This document shows positions 34,233 through 47,684 of a stretch of DNA of 64,000 bases, piece by piece. Numbering within the stretch: position 1 is the stretch's first letter; each line of letters begins with the position of its first letter. Made by a program: the position numbers and the translations under genes. The notes below the pieces were generated by a model, which was not told the DNA's origin, did not search any database, and worked only from the letters and a program-made list of their open reading frames with translations. The stretch comes from Apiosordaria backusii (lineage: Eukaryota > Ascomycota > Sordariomycetes > Sordariales > Lasiosphaeriaceae). The stretch spans positions 2,852,001 through 2,916,000 of the forward strand of contig JAUKTV010000005.1 of assembly GCA_030549205.1 (NCBI GenBank), in the 5' to 3' direction.

Positions 34233-37200
34233 ATACCCCCTTTCGAAGAAAAATTGCTACCTTCCGGTAGTATAACTTATTGATAACTATACCTATTAAT
34301 GTTTACAACTATTTTCATTCCTTAGCCTATAAATAGTAATGCCCGATTCCTTTATAACCTATCGCAATAACCTATATCTATTGCTTACTTTAAAACTCTA
34401 TTTATAATAATAAAAGAAATAAAAGGAAGAAAGAAAAATCATTATAGTAAAGTAAAGAGATATCTATATCTATTTTAAATCCTAAAAAAGTCAATCCTTA
34501 CTTTTTTCTCTCTTTCTCTTCGTTCCGCTTATCCGCTATTACTTTCCATTCTCTTTACTTATTTACTATTATATCTATTAGATTATTTTAACTTTTTATT
34601 ATTTACTCTTTTAATACCGCGTTCCTACTCTATTAGGACTGGATTAGCATGTTTTAAACTAAAGCTAAAGCTTTATTTTAATTTAAAGCTATAAGCTTAT
34701 TTAAAGTTAAACTTAAAGGTTTATCTTCAGTTAAATCTATAGCTTTATTCTAAGTTAGATTTAGAACTTTATTTTAAATTAATACTATAGCTTTATCTTA
34801 TTTTTCTTTCTTAGTGGTTAAATTAATAATATTTTAAATCTCCATTTAGGCTTTTTTACTTACGTTTTTTTATTATCTTTATTTTTATTTAACTTTCTTT
34901 TTATTACTTTAAACGTTAGGAATATATTAAGCGAAATTTTAATTGTCATTTTAATAATAGTAAATATTATAGGTACGTTAATTGAAATTAACGTCTTAGC
35001 TTTTACTTATATAGTTATAGATATTATAATAGTTAATATTTTAGTTTCTATTTAAGTAATAATAGGTATTATAATTAGAGTTACAGTCTTAATTTAAATA
35101 ATATTAAATATTATAGTTAAAGTTAAAGTCTTAAATTCCATTTATATAGTAGTAAATATTATAGCTATAGTTAAGGTCTTAAGTTCTATTTAAGTAGTAA
35201 TAAATGTTATATATACTAATATCGGAATTAGTATTTACTTTATTATTTTAATAAATAGATTTATATTAATAAAAGTCGTTACTTCTACAGTCTATTAAAT
35301 AATAGCTTAAATATCTATATAACTTTTTAGTACTGTTATATTTGGTTATTATTATAAGACTTTATTAAGCTTAATATTAAACTTTTAAACTGTTTTAGTA
35401 ATTTTTAAGATTCTGTCAGTTTAGAATTATAATTTCTATTCAGTAAAGTCTTATAGTATATTAATAATAATATATTTTATTATATCTTTAAATAAAGGTT
35501 AGATTTCTTTCAGTTTAAATTAAACGTTAATACTTTAACCGCTATTAAGAAACTTACCTATTATATCGGTATAATTTTAAAGTAAATTATTTAATTTATC
35601 GGTATTAGTTTTATCCTACTCTACCATTACCTTAATCGACTTTCAGATCTCTATTAACATCTTACTTAACTTTTAAAATTGCTTAGTATAATTATTCAGT
35701 TAATTAAGTATAGACTTAATTTTCTTATAACCGATAGTTTCTAACTTATTATTAACTACTCTAGTTACCTTAATAGAATTAAAGCTAAATATTAAAGATT
35801 TCTTTTTCTCCTTTAAGGCCTTTACCTTATCCTTTTTATATTTAGCTTTCTTTACTTTATTATCTTCTATAGTAGTTAGTTTATATAGGCTACCTTTTTA
35901 ATAGTTTATTAAAGTTTAAAGCTTTAATTTAATAGCCAATTACCTTATAATATACTTAATAAAACTATAAATGTCTTTAATATTATCTTCGATATTAATT
36001 AGTTTAACATTTTTAAATTATATATTATTCTTTTTAAAGTTATTATTATTAAGATTAAGACTTCTATATTAAAAACTCCAATTAAGCTTACGTCTATTTA
36101 CGAAATTATAAAGGTCGACTTTATTTATATACTTTTAAAGCTTTTATAGAAGCTTAAATATTCTATTTTTATTAAATTAGATAAGCTTTATAATTAGAAA
36201 TTACTTAGTTTTTAATAGTATAGGCATTTTATTTATAATTTTAATTATATAGGTTTATAGTAATTTTATTTTACCAATATCCTTCTAAATAATAAAGTCT
36301 TTTAAGCTATTTACAATATCTTTCTATATTAAATACTTTAAAGGTAAGTATAGTTTATTGCCTTTAAAATATCTATATTTTAGCTCTTTATATATAAGAT
36401 TTTTAATAATAAATAATATATTCCAATTATTAAGCTAGTCTAGTTATTATATTTTCTTTTTATAATATATAATAAAAGCAACCTCTAGAATTGCCTTTAT
36501 TATCTTTTTAAACTATCTGTCTTTTCCTTTTTTCTTAACGTTTTATAAAAAGGATAGTATAAATATTAGCGACTATATTTTAATCGTTTTTATACTTTTT
36601 ACTATAGCTATCTTTATACTGTCGAAGTATAGAAATAAAAATAGAAAGGTTATAAAAAAGTAGCTTATTAGTATATAATTAAAATAATATACAATTTATA
36701 AAGATAAAAAAGTAAAGATAGTAAGATTATTAAAGGATAGCTTTTTTAATATTATAAAATTAATATAATATATAATAATTAAAAGGTAAAGGGATAAGAA
36801 TAATAAGGTCGGTTATAAATATAAGATGTAAAGGGAAAGAAAGTATTATATTAGAGAAAAATTTAAAAACTATAAATTAATCGGTAAATAGTTAAATAAT
36901 AGGAAAATTTCTATTAAATAGTATTATAAATTAAAGAAGGAAGTTGCAATAGCTTTTTAATTTACTAAATTTTCTAATAGCTTTAGTCTTTACTATTAAT
37001 TATTTTTAATTTCTAATAATAGGTTTTTTTTTAAATAGCCCTTTTTTCTTTTAAGTACTTTAAGCTTTAGCTTATTAAATATTGTCTTTTTAAATCTTCT
37101 AAGCTTCCTTTTAAAAGGTTTTAGTAATAAAAAAGGAACTTTATTTACTTTCTTTAGTACTTTCTCTTTTAGTTTAGATTTTATTTCCTTCCTTTTATAC
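34233..37200 (-). other. E3 long 3' region with 45-bp tandem repeats
   Basis: About 3 kb between the chromodomain and the 3' LTR. About five units of 42-48 bp occur at 34945-35225, each around GTCTTAATTTCTATTTAA, which on the minus strand would encode a 14-16-residue repeat. Most of the stretch is purine-rich on the minus strand, but 36635-36930 switches to purine-rich on the plus strand. No known protein family is recognised. It could be an extra ORF, a captured sequence or a further decayed insertion. Confidence 0.5.
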
Positions 37201-40200
37201 TCTTTCTTTTTAATTAAGTACTTTTTTATATACTTTAATATTAACTTTAATGCATTTTCTATTAAGACTGCTCTTTTATACTATTAATTCTATTAATTTC
37301 TCTAATCTTTCTACTTAATTAAATACTTTATTACTTCTCTACCTTTCCTTAATATAATCCTTCTTTATAATATCTTCTTAACTTTATACTTATTCTCTTT
37401 TCTATTTATTAATTTAATAATTCTTTTAACTAACGGTAACGTCCTATAATAAGGATCTTTACTAATAGATACTTTTATAAGCTAAGTGATAAATACTATT
37501 AAATATATACCTTAAGTAAGTAGGAACTTAAGTATATAGACTAAAGGTCCTTTAACCTTTATAATTTAAAATAGGCCTATTCTTTATTAAAAATATTTAT
37601 ATAGTAGTTTATTAAGAAAAGTATATTTATAGTAAAGTTTAAAGTATACTTAATTACCGACTTTAAATTAAGTAAGTATCTGCTTACTGTTATATCTAAT
37701 TTTAATAACCGCTACTATATAAGCTATCGTAGTCTCTACCTTTAGTTAGTATAATATTCTTATAGCCTTTATATTATACTGCTTTTTTAAATTAAAGATA
37801 AAATCTATAGCTAAGTTAGGCTTAAATCTATAAATAAGTTTAAAAGGAGAATGTTTAATTATTTCTATATAGGCTATATTTATATTATAAATAACTGTAA
37901 AAAGGATATTTACTTAAAGTATATTATTATTTATAGTATAGTAATACTTTATTACTAACTCTAACTTTTAATTTTTCCTTTTAAATACTCTGTTAATTTA
38001 AAGATACTAGGCTATAGATATTAAAAGCTTAATACTTAATACTGTAAATACTTCTATTTAAAGCTTTCCTATAAACTTTAAATTTCTATTTAAAATAATA
38101 TTCTTTAATAAATCCCAATTTATTAACTAAAAAGCTATTAATAACTAAATTCCTCAATCTTTTACTATTTAATCTACTCTTTTTAATATTACTGTTATTT
38201 ATAATAAATATTAATATATTAAAACCTCCTTTAAATACTGTCTAAACTTTACTTTTCTTAATTAAAGAAAACGCAGTAATAAAATCTATATAGATTATAT
38301 AGCCAGTTTATAGTAAGGTATAGATAGGTTTTAACTTACTAAATAACTTTTATTTACTAATTACATTCTTAATATAGATTAGGCAGTACTTAATATACTT
38401 TTTAATAAAGTAAATTATTTAGCTAAATAAAAAATGCTAAAGTTCTTTAATTATTTTTATTATTTTAAAGTGGTATTTTATATTATATACTAATTCTAAA
38501 ATATCTTATAGATAGTTTTTTAATATATATAAGTATAAGGTAGTATTAACTAAATTATAATAAAGCAATCTGTCTTTTAATTTAAATAGTATCGCTTTAA
38601 ATATTGGTAAAGCTCTTTCTTTAGCCTTAATTAAAGCTTCCTTTATCTTAATATAGTCTAAGATCTTAAGATATTTACAATTAAGCTTATATCTTTCGAT
38701 AATTTTAATCTTAAAATCATCGTTAATCTCTATATATATTGCTAAGTATACTTATAATTAATAAGTATTTACTTAAATATCGTTTAATTTATTAGTATCT
38801 TTACTTTACAATTTATTATTATCTATAATCGAAAGCCTTAACAATATATTAGGGATTAGGTTAAGCTTACTTAATATATAATAGATATTTAAAGTATACT
38901 AGGTTAAATATACTATAGTTAGAATTAATTTAAAGTTAAGTTTAATAATATCTACTATTTTAAAGGAAAATTAATTAATAATACCTTTAGTTAACTTATA
39001 ATTAATAAGTACAATTACCTTAACTTTATTTAACTAAATCTATATTTAAAGCTTACGATAAGTCTAAACTAAACTAACTATCTTTAACTTTATAGGCTAG
39101 TATCTCTTTTCTAATAAAGTAAGATATTTACTTAAGTATATAATAGGCTAAATATTGTCTATAGGAATCTTTTTACCGTTTTAATAATCTCCTTTAAAAT
39201 AAAAAACTATAGCTCCAATACCTCTTTTAAATATATCGATTTTAATAAAAACTAAACAATTTAAGTCTTAATAAATAAAATACATTGCTTTTATAAGGTA
39301 CTTTTATAATATTTTAAAGGATTTCCTTTCCTTATTAATAAGCTTAAAGATAGTTTTAAATATTACCTTTTTATACTTAGACTTTATACTGTCGGCCTTA
39401 ATCTTACCTTTTTTACAGTAATCGGCTAACAGTTTAATCTTATAATCTTTTAATAGTTATATCTTTTATTAGAACTATAATATAAATTTTTATAAAAATC
39501 CAGTAAGTCCGATATACTGTTTTAGCTAATTAAGGTTAGTAGGTATTTTAATTTTTATAATAGCTGCTATTTAATCTATAATAGTAGATATTTTAAATCT
39601 ATTTACCTTAAAGCTAAATAACTTTATAAATAAGTAGTTAAAAAAGGATTTTTTAAAGTTAATACTTAAGTAAATGCCTTTAAATAATTTAAAGACCTTT
39701 TCGATATACTTAATATAGTTATTAGGTATTTTATTAAAGATTATTATACCGTTAATATAGGTATAATAAAACTTTTAAAAAGGCATTAAATATCTATCTA
39801 TAAACTTCTATATATAGGCTAATAAGTTATAAAAGCCTATTAAAGCTATCTTATTAATTTCTAAACTTTAAAGGTTTACTAATACTATTTTATTTTAATG
39901 CTTCTTTTAAATTAGAAGTTAATAAAAGAAGGCTAAGGTATTTAAGATAGTAAAGTAATTGCATTTAATAGTAGTATTGAAAATCTTTTTTTAGTTTAAT
40001 AATAGGTAATTATTAAAAACTACTATTTAATTTAGATTATAAAGGTCTATAACTATTCTACCTTTTTTAACGTTATTAATTATTCTTTAAGTAATAAATA
40101 TTGGATATTTAAATAAAGTACTGTCTTTCTTTTAAACTATTTTACCTTATTTATATATAGGATTTAAGGTATTATCGGTAATTTTCCTATTTTCAATACT

Positions 40201-43200
40201 TAGAAAATACAGTTTAATACCGACTTTATATTTATATTAATTATCGATAATATTTATATATATATATATTTATCTTTTAATATATTTATAATACCACTAC
40301 TATCCTAATAGTTATACCTTTTAATAAGTATATATAAATGTCCGGTAAGATTTATATTTAAAAAGCTAATTTAAATACTATTATTTACTATAATATATAG
40401 GATATTTTTTAAAATACTAAGGCCTAAGCCTTTATAGTAGTCTTTACTAACTAGATATTTAGAAGGTAATTTAAAATTAAATTCCCTATTATCGACTTCT
40501 TTAATATCTTTATTAAGTAGCGCTTAAATTAAGGCATTGACTTTATCTTCAATTATATAAAGAACAGTTTCGATAGTATCGTTAAAATAAAACTCTTTAT
40601 TACTTATTAAGTTAATAATAGCTTTAATTAAAGTAACTTTTTTTTATAAAATATTTACTTACCTATCTTAATTATAGTTTTAAAAATATCTAACTTTTCT
40701 ATTTTTACAAAAGACCATTGGCTTAGTAATATTATTTATAACGATTAAACATTTTAAAAAGTCTTTTTAAATAGCAGTATTTAAAACTTTAAATACTATA
40801 ATATAAATAGTATAATCTCTTAACTATCCTTTACTTTTTAAAAGATTTAAAAAGCCAATAAGTAAAGACATTATAAAATAGGACTGAACAACAATTCTTT
40901 AATAAACTACTATTTTCCTTTTTATAGGGTTATAATATTTAGTTTTTATAATAAAAGTAGTTTTAAGGTTATTATATAAGTTAAAAGATACCGATAAGTT
41001 AAGATAGTTAATCTTTACTTTATTTAACTTTAAAAAGGTTATATCCAATAGTATATTAAAGTCTATTCTATCTATTATTAATACTTAGACCGGTATTTTA
41101 CCTATAACGTTTATTCTTTAATAGGTCCTAAATATATAGAGATTAAACTTTACTATTTTATATATTTTAATAATACTATTGACTGCTTATATAGAAAGTA
41201 GGTTATTTAACTTAAATAATATAGTATAGAGAAATATTTACTATTAAAATTTACAGTCTATTATTATAGTTAAGCATTCGGTATTTAAATAGACCAATGC
41301 CTTTTCCTTTTAAAAAGTACTTTATACTTTAATCTAATAGTAAGTAAATTTACTAAATCTAGTAATATCTTAATTTAATATTAGTCTAGCTTTTATAATT
41401 TTACTTAAAGTAGGTATTTAATTAAAAACATCTGCACTATTTACTACTATTATTTATTTAAATTTATTACAATTAACTTTTTTTAAGGGGGTAATAATTT
41501 TATAAACATTTATATATTTAAATAATATAAGGTAGTTATTAAATATAGTAAAGTACTAAGTATATATTTAGATTTTATTAAATTTAATATTGGTTTTAGT
41601 TTACTAATAGTTTAATATAACTTTTAATAGTATTGTTATATTACAATTAAAGGATATATTAAAGTAGGCATTAAAATTTCTATTGTTTTCTTTAATATTT
41701 ATATTACTGTCTTTTTTCTTAATAAACTTATTAATAAATTAAAAGTTAGATTCTACTAATTTAAATTCTACTTCCTATTTATTAATATCTTTTTTTAAAA
41801 TAATTTTAATATCGCTATAATATATTGCTTTCTAAAGATTTTATTTAAACTAGCGGTAATATCAGGTATAGTATTTAAAGTATTAATAGTATAGACATTT
41901 ATTTTAATAGATTAAACTATAAAGGCAATAATTATAATAAGAAAAATAGTATATTTTAAAGAAATAACGTCTATAGAATTTACCTTAAAATTTACTTTAA
42001 CCTTTTAGCTTTCTTTTAATAAAACCTCTTTTAAATTTATCATTACTTTAACCTCTTTTTAAACCTTATCTATTTCTTTATCTTTAACTTTAACCGTTAC
42101 TTTATTTTAAACCTTAACTATTACCTTTTCTTTAACCTCTTTTCTATCTTTTATAACTATTATTATAATTAAAACTATAATTACTATCTTTATTAAAATA
42201 TCCTTAACCTTTAACTTTACTATAGTTGCCTTTATAACCTCTATTTTTAAGTTAATACTTATTTAAATATATTCTACCGGCTATATAACTATACTTTTTT
42301 TTTTACTATTATCTTCCGACTTTTAAACTGTATTTATTAATAATATATATTTTTTATTTTAAACTCTATAAGTAAAGGATTAAACTATAGTATAATAAAG
42401 GCAAGCCTTTTTTTTTAAAATACTAAAGATAGGTAATAATAGTATCTTTTTTATAAAGGATATTAACCAGTTATTATAGTTTAAAGTAAATACTTATATA
42501 GATATATTATAATAGATTAGAAGTGTCTGTAATATTAAAAAATTAAATATATTGTAAAATTATAAATATATATTTTTTAATAGGCTTATTATTCCTATAG
42601 TCCTTATAGGTATATCTTATAGTAAGAAGTTTTATTAATATAATATTATATAGTATAGTAAACCTATTTAATAACGCTTGCTTTTAATTATATAGGCTTA
42701 CTTTAAGCCAATCTCGATTTCTTTAATTAAGCTTTATTATATATTAAGAAAATACTACTTTAATTAACAGTACCTTTAGATTATATTAAATAGTATTATA
42801 TTTAGTATTAATATCTATATAGTTATAAATAGCTTTTAAAAAACCATAGACCTTTATATATACTTTCCAATAGTTATACCTTTTAAGTATAGTTCTTTTA
42901 TCTTTTTTATTAAAGTTAAAATAACTGATTATATTTATTTTCTAACTATATATAGATTCTTTAATATTATAAACGTCTATACTATCGGAAATTTTATTAA
43001 AAGTAATATTAAAGAGGTTAAGACTATTAAAAAATACTTACTTATATTTATTTTTATTTATACTTATAGTAAAGTTAATAAGGTTATTACCTTTACTTTC
43101 TTCTTTATAGCCATTACCTTCTTTTAAACCTCTAATATTTAATATATTAAAGCTAGATCCTAAACTTAAGCTAAGTAGAAAGTTTGAATATAGGATTAGA

Positions 43201-43300
43201 ATTAAGTATATAGAAAAAAATAAAGGCAATTAATGTACTTATAAGTAATATTAGTTATCTTAATAGACGTTAATAGGCTTATTTAAATGTCTTTTAAGTT
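37200..43300 (-). pseudogene. E3 gag-pol remnant with chromodomain
   Basis: Minus-strand, from right to left. Gag-like DNA with a Lys/Val/Glu-rich section is at about 42000-42250. Reverse transcriptase is at about 39600-40330, with the YxDD position at 39748-39759 (now YING) followed by IIIFNK and the FKLF...KKSF block. RNase H is at about 39000-39500. The integrase HHCC finger is at 38380-38520 (YHF...CLIYIK) with the IDFIT core at about 38275-38300. The chromodomain is at about 37240-37440 (LPLVKRII...YKVKKIL...YLIK). This order is diagnostic of chromoviruses, whose chromodomain is thought to steer integration to heterochromatin. A 63-codon open stretch at 43038-43229 is a chance survivor. 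Confidence 0.82.
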
Positions 43301-45433
43301 TAAATATTAATAAATTGGTATATTATAATTTAAATTAAGATATTAAGTATTAAACTTGTCGTAATAGAGACGTTTAATATCGGTAAAACTATTTAGTAAG
43401 TCTAATTATTAAGCTAAATATAGAAAAGATATTACTTTACTTTAAAAAAATAAAAAAAGATCTCTTTACTTTACGGTAATTATACTATAGTAGTAGCTTA
43501 TTTACTTAAGAAGGTTAAATAATTTAATAAAGTAAAGATACTGCTTAATAAAGTAAAGATATTATTTAATAGGGTAAAGTTACTTAAAGATTAGGTTAAA
43601 ATCTAATATCTTAATTGCTAATATAGTCGCAACCTTATATAAGGTTTAAAGACTCTTTTTTAACTATTGAAGCTTTTAGTATTATAAGTAATATAAGGAA
43701 ATCGATTATTACTTATTTATAGTTTAGGGCTAAATATCTTTTAACCTTATTGAATAGACTTAAAAGTTTAAAAGCATCGGTAAATTTATTAATTAAGCTT
43801 TACTTAAGTAGCTTAAACGTCTGTAAATTAGCTATTTAAATGTTAATATATTATTTAAATCTATTTTAAGTTCTTATAGAGCTTTTAAATAGAATCGATT
43901 TAATATTTTATTTAAAAGAATTTTTAAGCAAAGCTTAATATATTTATAAAGGTAAGTATAGTTTTAGATATTAAAGTAAGTTCGTTAAATAAACCGGTTT
44001 TAAATATTAAAGTAAAGTTAGTAATATCGGTAAAAAACAAAGGTATCCAGTAGCTTTCTTTTTAAATAGAAAGATAAAGCTTAAATATAAGTTTAAATAT
44101 TGTAAAAGGCTTAATAGCCTACTATTATTAAAGAAGAGCTTCTTTTTAACAATATTGTTCCTTTTTATTTAATAGATCCAATATATCTGACTTATATATT
44201 TAAAGAAAATTAGTTTTAGTTTTAAGTAAAGTAATTAAGACTTTATATTTACTATATTTAACTTTTTTATAGGATAGAGCTTTAAGAATATAAGCTAGTT
44301 AGGAATTTACCAGTATTAAAGGTAATAGCTTATTCTTTAATAGATATTTAAGTATAGGTATTTAGAAAGTAAATAAAAGGTCTAGATTTAAATTAAATAG
44401 TAGGAAATAAAGCTATATTGTTAAAGCTGAATTATTAAAAGGTAGGTTTTTTTTAAGGAAAGGTCGGTATATTATAAAAGTTAATATATTATACTATATA
44501 TTATTAAGGATAAGCTCTATATAGATATTTAAGGTATTATTAAGTAAGATAGATGGTAAAGCTTTCTGGTTATTTAAGGATATATATATAAGTAAAAAGG
44601 CTAGACTATAATAGTATAAAATAAAGTTAAGTTATTTCTATTAATATTATAGTTATTATTACTAAAGTTCGATTTACAATTATTATACCGATATATTTTA
44701 GGCTTGTTTTTAATATAGTAGGGAATCTACTTACATTAAAGATAAAGAGTTTAGAAGGTCTTTTAATAATAATAGATATAGTTAAACATTTATAATATTC
44801 TAATACTTATAAAATTTATTAAGGTAATACTTAAAGGCATTGTACTTACCAGTTAACCACTTTAATAGTATTTAATCTCCGACTCCTTTATCTTTAGAGA
44901 TATTAGGGTCGATCTTTAAAGCTTATTTAACGTCGGCGGTAGTAATAAAATCTTAAGCCTATAGGATATTAAGTTTATTATATAATTATATTAACTAACA
45001 TACTTATTAATACTCTAAAGGGTTAGGCTAATAGGTTTAATCTAATATAAAAAGAGGCTATAGAAGGCTTAAAGTTAAATAATAAGGTTATTAGTAAGGT
45101 AACTTAAGTATAATATCTATAAACATTTAGAGTAAAGCGTTAAGTTAGTAGTTAATTTAAGTAGAAAATCGAAATAGCTTAAATCTTTTAAAGGTAATAA
45201 ATAAATTAAGCTTAAGAATATATTTTTAAAAGTTTTATATAATAACGGTAAAGCAACTTAATATAGTAGTTAAGGTAGAAGTTAGTAGCTAATGTAGCTT
45301 TTTAATTAGGGCTTTAGGTGCCGGCATTGACTTAGTAATTAGGGTGTAGATTTAATAGAAAGATAAATGTCGATAGAAAAAATTGAGGATTCCTCGATTG
45401 CGGCCTAGATTAAGCTAAGTATTATAATAAGCT
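43301..45433 (-). other. E3 long 5' region upstream of gag
   Basis: About 2.1 kb between gag and the primer-binding site. On the plus strand it is purine-rich and has the texture of old coding DNA in that orientation, opposite to gag-pol. Nothing is recognisable. A short palindrome GAGGATTCCTC is at 45387-45397 in what would be the RNA leader. Confidence 0.4.
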
Positions 45434-45444
45434 CGCAGCTACTA
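45434..45444 (-). other. E3 primer-binding site, 3' end of initiator tRNA-Met
   Basis: On the minus strand TAGTAGCTGCG lies one base after the LTR. With one G to A change it is TGGTAGCTGCG, the complement of a fungal initiator tRNA-Met 3' end (CGCAGCTACCA). This relies on my memory of ascomycete tRNA-Met acceptor stems. Confidence 0.65.
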
Positions 45445-45445
45445 T

Positions 45446-45580
45446 TGTTATGTAGTCACGATGGTAGCACAAGACATTAGTTACATAATAATTGATTGAT
45501 TGATTGAGAAGAAGTCTACTGCACGATAGCTATATATATGTATGCATGTGGATCCTGTATCCCTGTGTCCTTCCGTAACA
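45446..45580 (-). repeat. E3 5' LTR
   Basis: 135 bp. Read on the minus strand it begins TGTTACGGAAGGACACAGGG and ends ACATAACA, with a TATATATA box inside. The outer (right) end is nearly free of RIP changes (TCCTGTATCCCTGTGTCC), unlike the same part of the left LTR (TCTTATATCTCTATATCC). Confidence 0.95.
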
Positions 45581-45585
45581 TTTAA

Positions 45586-46999
45586 GGTTTCTAATAAGCC
45601 TTTAGAATCGATTTTAAACAGACCTACGTTTCTACTATAAGGCCTTTAACTTAGAGAATTATACTAACCTTTATAGCTATATTTAATTAGAATTTAAAGT
45701 AGGTAAACTTTATAGGAGTCTTTTTAAACTTAGAAACCGATTTTAATATCTATATCGAAATTCTATAAGGACTACTTAAGTTTGTTTATAGTAGTACTAG
45801 TACTGTAATACTATTAAAAGTAACTAAATAGGACCTTATTAAAGATTAAATTATCCTATTAAAGAAATCCTTATATAGCCTAAAATAGGCTTCTTACCTT
45901 TAATAATAGAAAGTCCTTATAATAACCTAAGCTTTAGATTTTAGGCCCTTTATCTCTAATATAGTTACCTATTTTCACCTAAACTATAAAATCTTTATTA
46001 TTAGCTATATTAATAACTACTTGATTATAGGCCTTAAGCCTCTATAGCTTTAAGCTTTAAAAAACGCTATAGAGGAGCACTACGATATTAAAGATTTAAG
46101 TCCTACCTACTACTTCCTTAGTATTTAAATTAAACGTAATAGGCCTTAATAGCGCCTTTAAATCTACTAAAAGGCTTATATTATAAAGGCAATTAAGTAC
46201 TTTAGAATTAGTATTAAGTTAACTTTCCTTTTACTAAACCCTAGAATTATAGATAAAGGTAATAGGCCTAAAACCTCTATAAGCCTCTTTAATTAGTACC
46301 TATATCGATAACTGATTAGTACTCTAATATATACTATAGTTCAAACTAAGCCTAACATAGCCTTTAGTATTTAATGGCTTTTACAATACTTAATATAGCC
46401 TACTAATATCTACTTAAAAGCTATAAAATTACTACTTTCTTACCTCTATTTTAATATTTATAGTACTGTTAATTACAGCTTTAACAGTAACTTAAAGCCT
46501 ATTGGTTTTACTAATAATAACTAAATTAAATATAAAGAAAGTATTAAATTTACTTACAGTTAGCTATTTACTTTAACTAAAGGATCTATTAACTAGAAAT
46601 CTAAAAAAGCATTTACTATATCCTTTAGCACTTTAAAGGCCAAATATACTAAGCTTATCGAAGGCCTTAAGGAAGCTATATAGTTTAAAGGTCTTTTTTA
46701 AGAAATTTCTAAGCCTATTATAGGCCTTACCTCCCTATTATATAATAATAAAAGCTCTATTACTACTACTTATAATAATAAGCATAATTACCGAACTAAA
46801 CATACTTTAATTTAATTTTAAAAAGTTAAAGAGGCTATATTTATTAGGGTTATTACTATAACTTACTTTCCTATAAAGAAAATGCCTACTAACGGCTTTA
46901 TTAAAGCCTTACTTATAGTACTATTTAATACCTTTATCTTACTATTAAACCTTTCTAAGCCTTTTTAATTAATGCTATATATTATAGTTATAAAGGAGG
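45586..46999 (+). pseudogene. E2 3' part of pol (RT, RNase H), remnant
   Basis: Continues E2 after E3. The reverse transcriptase resumes with an RTYVSTIRP-like segment. The YxDD position is at 46006-46017 (YINN, from YVDD/YIDD by G to A). The RNase H runs to about 46900 (QKSKKAFTISFSTLKAKYTK). The copia assignment is firm from these blocks. It ends with the polypurine tract AAAGGAGG. Confidence 0.85.
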
Positions 47000-47679
47000 T
47001 ATTAAAATACAGCACTTAATTATAGACTTTATAATATATTTTAACCTATAACCTATAGGGCCAATAATAACCAATAGCTTAAAATTATAGTACTTACCAA
47101 TACTTTACTATAGTAATTACAGTAGTCTTTAGACCCTTAAAATAGCCCGAAGTTCCAAATAGTTAATATACTATAACGGTAAAACGTTAACGTCCTATAC
47201 CTTATAAACAGCTTCCGGCTAATATACCTAATAGTCAGACTTAGCTAACTAGCTAAGTTTATAAATAGCAGATTTAATAGGCATTTAGGCCTTACAGTTA
47301 GCAAACTTAATAGACATTTAAGCCCTATAGTTAATAGACTTAATAGGTATTTAGGCCCTAAAATAAAGAAAGGTTTAGAAAGCAATATAGGGCCGAAAGA
47401 CTTATAATAGGTCTTGTCTTTTATAACTATTTACTATAATATTTTCCTAACTAATAAGTTAATTTAATATACTAATTTACTATATCTTACAGTACCTTAC
47501 AAACCTATATTATAGTATCTACCTTCTATATATTACAGGGCATCGCCCTTATAATCCACCTTCCTTTAGTACCTAGCTACTATCGTATACTACAGACAAA
47601 GCCCTCTTTACTTTCAGTATTCTGCGCCGTTCCCTACACAGGTCTATACCTATAAGCCTATAAGACACCTATCTTAACA
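47000..47679 (+). repeat. E2 3' LTR, copia family B
   Basis: 680 bp, equal in length to the 5' LTR. The inner start is mutated (TATTAAAATACAG in place of TGTTAAAATACAG), while the outer end is nearly pristine (AGTATTCTGCGCCGTTCCCT) and closes with TTAACA. The GTATC duplication follows at 47680. Confidence 0.95.
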
Positions 47680-47684
47680 GTATC

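Larger units (their letters stand above)
34098..45580 (-). mobile_element. E3: Ty3/gypsy chromovirus, inside E2, 11.5 kb
   Basis: 11,483 bp with 135-bp LTRs at both ends and target duplication TTTAA. On the minus strand the order is gag, RT, RNase H, integrase, chromodomain, the Ty3/gypsy chromovirus plan. The polypurine tract (reverse complement of ACCCCCTTTC, 34234-34243) lies beside the left LTR and the primer-binding site beside the right LTR, which fixes the orientation. The element is about twice the usual length: about 3 kb follow the chromodomain and about 2.2 kb precede gag. All frames are broken. Confidence 0.92.
29696..47679 (+). mobile_element. E2: Ty1/copia family B retrotransposon, inside E1
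   Basis: 17,984 bp including nested E3; 6,496 bp of its own. It has LTRs of 680 bp at both ends, target duplication GTATC, a primer-binding site at 30376 and a polypurine tract (AAAGGAGG) just before the 3' LTR. The internal order gag, integrase, RT, RNase H on the plus strand makes it Ty1/copia. E5 is a second copy of the same family without an insertion, and the two are collinear. No intact frame. Confidence 0.95.

Noticed and set aside
43038..43229. 63-codon minus-strand ORF in E3
   Set aside because: A short open remnant inside the mutated gag region, without start context or conservation.
34098..45580. Reading E3 as a Ty1/copia element or a DNA transposon
   Set aside because: The integrase follows RT and RNase H and is itself followed by a chromodomain, and the element has LTRs with a 5-bp duplication; this fits only a Ty3/gypsy chromovirus.
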